NCBI GenBank assembly: GCA_950069165.1 | Contig: CATMIT010000010.1 | Location: 1-25,895 of the forward strand | Reading direction: 5' to 3' | DNA: 25,895 nucleotides | Source: an uncultured Flavobacteriales bacterium | GTDB lineage: Bacteria > Bacteroidota > Bacteroidia > Flavobacteriales > BACL11 | Part shown: positions 23,501-25,895 of the stretch, piece after piece | Layout: each line of letters starts with the position of its first letter | How positions within the stretch are numbered: the first letter of the stretch is position 1 | Translations under genes and position numbers: made by a program | The notes under the pieces: generated by a model | Seen by the model: only the letters and a program-made list of their open reading frames with translations | Told to the model about the DNA's origin: nothing | The model's database searches: none

Positions 23501-24615
23501 ATTGTAGTTGGAGAAAAAGTACCTTGTCCTCCACTTACTATTCCAAAACCCCACCACCATCCACCAGTGGGTGTTGCACTTAAATTAAAATCAGGACCAG
23601 TTTGACAAACAGTTGTGTCATTTTGAGGAACTGGTAAGGGTAATACATAAACAGTAATGGAATCCGATTGTGCTTGTGCCGGACCCACATCATCAACTGT
23701 TACATAATAAGTGGTTGTTACAATTGGTGCAACATTATGAGGACCAGCATTTGCTGGAAATAAGGGAATCCAATTGTAATTATAAGAGGTAGAATCTCCG
23801 CCAGAAACTTGCACAAAAATATCTGTATTATCCCCAATACAAATAGTGTCGTCAACAGCCGTTAAATTGATTTGCAAAGGGCAATCATTTATCACAAAAC
23901 TAAGAGTAGAATTAAGTATCCAAATACTATCACAAGCATCTTTATAAAAAGTTTCAAAGGAAATAGAATAAGCTCCACTTTGGTTAAGCCCTGGTAAAAG
24001 ATTCAATTGTATGGTATTTGTAGAATCATTCACGCAATTAATAGCGACTGCATTTACCGTTTGATTTATTTGTCCTGTTACACTGATAATTGCTGTAGTA
24101 ACCGAATCGCAATGTATATTTTGATCAAGAACGATAGTTAATACATTTGTACTACATGTTGGGCTTATTGGAAGAGAAATGTTTGGCGGAGATGGAGGTG
24201 AAACAGTTGCTACCCAATTTAAAGCAAAGCCCTCTGCCGTTACATTATTGTCACTTATAAAGTTAATAGTAATACACCCATTAGAAACTACAACAGGCGG
24301 CATAGTTGTACCAGAAAATGGACCTCCTATGAGAGTTGAATTGGTGTCTGGGCCATCAAAAATTCTAACAAAATCATATGTTGGTTCAGTTTCAAAAAAG
24401 GTAAAAGTAATGGTAATAGTTACCGCATTTGGCGGGCAAATAGTAAAACTATAATTTTCATTATGATTATAATATCCAGGATTAACAGTATTTGCCTCAC
24501 TATCTGTTAAAGTACCCTCACAAGCTGTTACAGTTTGGGTGGTCATGGTATATTGCCCAAAAACAGACAATCCGAAAAGCATGCTGATTAAAAAGATTAA
24601 CCTTATTTTACCCAT
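20503..24615 (-). CDS. Giant multidomain T9SS surface protein with CUB, repeat, MAM-like, PKD and gliding-motility C-terminal domains
   Basis: 1370 residues. The signal peptide is 1-20. A CUB-like domain covers about 32-136 (YDFVRIFDGPDTNSTLIGG, GFALNW). An Ig-like stretch reaches ~325. A repeat family with GxW(S/T/A)G, GxFxP and GxHxxxYxxxGCxD motifs follows: 331-395, 396-467 (degenerate), 468-720 (split), 721-786, 787-862, 866-932 and 934-1003. The third repeat is interrupted by a MAM-like domain at about 508-682 (FSDNFELG, LHFWYHMYD, VRLRVITGDSW). Two further Ig-like units (1008-1158) and a PKD domain (1164-1250, FWSFGDSTTQ, PEHTYLDTGSY) precede the C-terminal domain at 1255-1370. That domain (FVPNSFTPNMD, RWGGDIVF, TWDGKLENG, GVYAFVIEY) is the gliding-motility-associated, type B T9SS sorting signal. 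The protein should be exported by T9SS and held at the cell surface, likely as an adhesin. It overlaps its neighbours by one base on each side. Confidence 0.92.
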   Translation of the reverse strand: MGKIRLIFLISMLFGLSVFGQYTMTTQTVTACEGTLTDSEANTVNPGYYNHNENYSFTICPPNAVTITITFTFFETEPTYDFVRIFDGPDTNSTLIGGPFSGTTMPPVVVSNGCITINFISDNNVTAEGFALNWVATVSPPSPPNISLPISPTCSTNVLTIVLDQNIHCDSVTTAIISVTGQINQTVNAVAINCVNDSTNTIQLNLLPGLNQSGAYSISFETFYKDACDSIWILNSTLSFVINDCPLQINLTAVDDTICIGDNTDIFVQVSGGDSTSYNYNWIPLFPANAGPHNVAPIVTTTYYVTVDDVGPAQAQSDSITVYVLPLPVPQNDTTVCQTGPDFNLSATPTGGWWWGFGIVSGGQGTFSPTTIGAGTHTVSYGFSGCSETMDIIVLPIDAGPDISVCPNAPTFNLNTSITTPGGTWSGCNCIQSNGDVSVGGIPTTLGAIYTLPNGCSDTLNVIIENIITQADDTICQKSNNYILNYSPVNGYWSYLPNLPLQTSNCANAITLFPFSDNFELGLVNWTNDPLNDFNWTINSGGTPSSGTGPSGAYEGINYVYTEASSGNNPFKRAGIISPCLNFSAYSNPVLHFWYHMYDNPSGGPQLTQDQGSFSVDISIDNGVSWTNDIWIRSGSQGNQWLEAAVDLSNYNATEVLVRLRVITGDSWQSDVAVDMLSFLGGPVSPNGVVLPTVADSGLHTFIYNIQGCSDTVNIYVKPIDAGSDMDVCPTMPPFNLVGIPAGGSWTGNNISNIFNGTFNPALGLGVDIVTYSFAGCIDTTLISVQETDVFLDTLFSCNDGAIISLDSITIPRLPTYGTWSGNGIIFNNYPGEFDPTLAGIGSHTIYYTANSCSDSIIFDVVPPSSLTDTLICSTASDFFLNANPSGGQWAGQGIVNNNTGLFSPTTAGVGVHDIYYQSLIGCMDTTTITVYNNPTLSMTGLLDNYCYLDTIIQIAVNPTGGILSGNGITNLTFNPLVAGPGYHVITYTYGGGTCMIDIDTLVLIDDSLNLNTYASEDSICFGETISIGANISGGIGSNYSFLWDNGLGSSFQHLVSPSVNTNYNVIVSDGCSEPTIGNIDIFVYPTFTLSFTTSSKDCYGENGFAKVNITGNSNYTYQWSTNPIQTTDSIYDQVSKNYTVIVMDNISGCTLTDTITIPGYDNIIASFFVNKKDCISLLDGSFQFIDNSNINISEISAASFWSFGDSTTQPYSYGTNPEHTYLDTGSYMINLVLINNGNCTDSSSLTVCIFPDNKIFVPNSFTPNMDHCNDAFFVKGVGGFYSFNIKIHKRWGGDIVFKSDEIILTDSYSDGNLCKIQQELYSYYKMGTWDGKLENGADAPMGVYAFVIEYKQLASSSTEKIVGTITLIR

Positions 24616-25049
24616 TATTTATTTACCGTTATTATAGGAGTGGTAACCGTATTGCTCCATTTCATTTTATTATCTTGTACTCGAATAGCATAGGTTAAGT
24701 TTTCACTATCTCCATTTCCAAAGCGAAAAGGAGAATCAATTTCTATATTAATAGTACCTTGAATAGAGATGGTTTGGTTTGGGGGAGAAAGAGGTTGTAA
24801 ATGATAAAAATCAGGGTTTGGTAATCTACTATCATGAATTTCTAAAGATAAATAATCCGGATCGGAAAAACCCATAAAGCCTTCTGGATGTTGGTATTCA
24901 ATTGTTACCATTACATTTTCTTGAAACTCCTGTAAATTTGTTGGAGTAGTATTTTTTAAAGTTATTCTGAATTCCGGATTGACCTCTTCTTTCTTACAAG
25001 AGAAAGCCAATAATAATAAGGCAACAAGTATGTATTTTAAACTTTTCAT
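24615..25049 (-). CDS. Predicted outer-membrane lipoprotein
   Basis: A 144-residue protein with a lipoprotein signal (MKSLKYILVALLLLAFSC). The lipobox AFSC makes Cys18 the acylated residue, and it is followed by Lys-Lys-Glu-Glu, similar to the charged lipoprotein export signals that send Bacteroidota lipoproteins to the cell surface. The rest (RITLKNTTPTNLQEFQENV, HPEGFMGFSDPDYLSLEIHD) looks like one all-beta domain, and no family is recognised. It overlaps both the upstream CX4CH gene (25049) and the downstream giant surface gene (24615) by one base each, so it belongs to a tightly coupled operon. A surface complex with the giant protein is a reasonable inference but unproven. Confidence 0.78.
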   Translation of the reverse strand: MKSLKYILVALLLLAFSCKKEEVNPEFRITLKNTTPTNLQEFQENVMVTIEYQHPEGFMGFSDPDYLSLEIHDSRLPNPDFYHLQPLSPPNQTISIQGTINIEIDSPFRFGNGDSENLTYAIRVQDNKMKWSNTVTTPIITVNK

Positions 25050-25895
25050 TATATGAATTCCAAAGTAAAGTATTTTACAATTTGATACTCACTACCATTT
25101 GTTGGGATTTCAGTTACATTATTTACATTGTCTTGCACGTAAATTTTTACAAAAATGATATTTCCTACATTAAAGCTACTAACATCCAAAATATATTTGT
25201 GGTAATATTCTACAATCTGAGCTCCATAATAACCATTTTCCAACAAAGGAGAGGATTGTAGATCTAAGCTAAATTCTGGCTGAAGCTCAAAATTAAAAAG
25301 AGAAGTGGAATACTTAATCTTATTATAAGTAAGCTGATTTCCAACTAATTGGTCATCCGTTACACAAAACCATAAATCAAGAGAGCTAGTAGAAGAAGGA
25401 ACAAAAATAGAACCTCTAGAACCATCCCTAGCTAGAATTGTACTTTGCCCTGTAATGTATGCTAACATTCCTTTCATTCTTGGAAGTAAATTAGCTTGTT
25501 GAGGTGTGTTTCCAAACATATCTTTTGCTCCTCCATTTATCCAATCTTTGATATTTAAAATATATTCATCCTTTACGCCATGCCAAGCATGTGATTGTCC
25601 TGGATCATATTCAATTGATGCATCTAGTGGCATAATGCCAGATAAACCATCAATATCAATTAGCATTCTTTTATACATCACAGACATATCAGCATTGCCT
25701 GGCGTAACTCTATATGTATAAGTGTTTTGCGGATCATTCTTAATGATTGGGGGGTAAATGAGAGTATTATAAGCACTTTCTATGGTTCTGAAATCTGGTT
25801 CAAAAGCACCATCATGGCATCCAGAATTCGCACAATATGGAGTAAAAACTTTTGAATGAAGAGCAGAAAAAGCCAAAGGATCAGTAAAATAATCT
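25049..25895 (-). CDS. CX4CH-motif protein, cytochrome-c-like N-terminus (5' partial)
   Basis: The frame is open to the window edge (25894 reads DYFTDPLAFSALHSK), so the start lies outside; the TTG at 25876 is an internal leucine codon, not a start. The visible part is about 281 residues. YCANSGCHDGAFEPDFRT holds a C-x4-C-H motif followed by conserved residues, and PGNADMSVMYKRML and GIMPLD form the second half of a cytochrome-c-like region; Met in GIMPL could be an axial haem ligand. ILNIKDWINGGAKDMFGN ends that domain. The C-terminal half is an unrecognised beta-rich domain with a final KYFTLEFI. Related proteins in Bacteroidota usually carry a lipoprotein signal upstream, which cannot be checked here. 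It heads the operon with the lipoprotein and giant surface protein. Haem attachment is inferred, not shown. Confidence 0.75.
   Translation of the reverse strand, partial: DYFTDPLAFSALHSKVFTPYCANSGCHDGAFEPDFRTIESAYNTLIYPPIIKNDPQNTYTYRVTPGNADMSVMYKRMLIDIDGLSGIMPLDASIEYDPGQSHAWHGVKDEYILNIKDWINGGAKDMFGNTPQQANLLPRMKGMLAYITGQSTILARDGSRGSIFVPSSTSSLDLWFCVTDDQLVGNQLTYNKIKYSTSLFNFELQPEFSLDLQSSPLLENGYYGAQIVEYYHKYILDVSSFNVGNIIFVKIYVQDNVNNVTEIPTNGSEYQIVKYFTLEFI

Noticed and set aside
23320..24454. Plus-strand reading frames of 87-91 codons within the giant surface gene
   Set aside because: Antisense shadows with biased composition and no leader or neighbours.
25874..25876. TTG as start of the CX4CH protein
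   Set aside because: The frame is open to the window edge with plausible protein (DYFTDPL), so the TTG is an internal leucine codon.

Overview
This AT-rich window carries Bacteroidota housekeeping genes and is most likely from the Flavobacteriales (Crocinitomicaceae-like); that placement is inferred from gene content. Supporting signs are a DUF4835/PorD-type secretion-system gene beside coaBC and recN, a giant surface protein ending in a gliding-motility-associated C-terminal (type IX secretion, type B sorting) domain, a Cys-Lys-Lys-Glu-Glu lipoprotein start, AT-rich leaders without Shine-Dalgarno sequences, and TAnnTTTG-type -7 promoter elements.

Layout. 1-921: a minus-strand pseudogene of an outer-membrane beta-barrel protein abuts the last ~53 codons of coaBC (plus strand), so the conserved coaBC-porD-recN block is broken at about 757-775. 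918-5136: porD, recN, fabI and a SAM methyltransferase whose 3' end is frameshifted. 5184-6793: a translationally overlapping pair, a sulfotransferase-like P-loop protein and a class IV aminotransferase, which resembles a fused plant protein split into two genes. 6782-9334 (minus): clpC. 9535-16156: gyrA, a two-domain M16 peptidase and a TPR protein, joined by short overlaps; the TPR gene is frameshifted near its end. 16283-18052 (minus): typA/bipA. 18210-18584: a DUF2237 protein. 18655-19552 (minus): two 65-codon paralogues with a shared 13-nt leader element, separated by ~500 bp of gene-free DNA holding short repeats. 19800-20273: a DUF4019 protein. 20270-25895 (minus): a tightly packed surface operon, in transcription order a CX4CH-motif protein (5' end outside the window), a lipoprotein, a 1370-residue multidomain T9SS cargo protein and a small membrane protein.

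Most genes are ordinary core functions: DNA repair (RecN), topology (GyrA), fatty-acid synthesis (FabI), proteostasis (ClpC, M16), translation stress (TypA) and the T9SS/cell surface. The points worth a second look are the broken left edge, two single-base A-run frameshifts whose downstream reading frames are still intact, the sulfotransferase/aminotransferase pair, the paralogous mini-genes with a shared leader, a MAM-like domain nested inside a repeat of the surface protein, and the CX4CH protein. I found no CRISPR array, tRNA, rRNA, transposase or clear mobile element, and no strong evidence for a wholly new multi-gene system.
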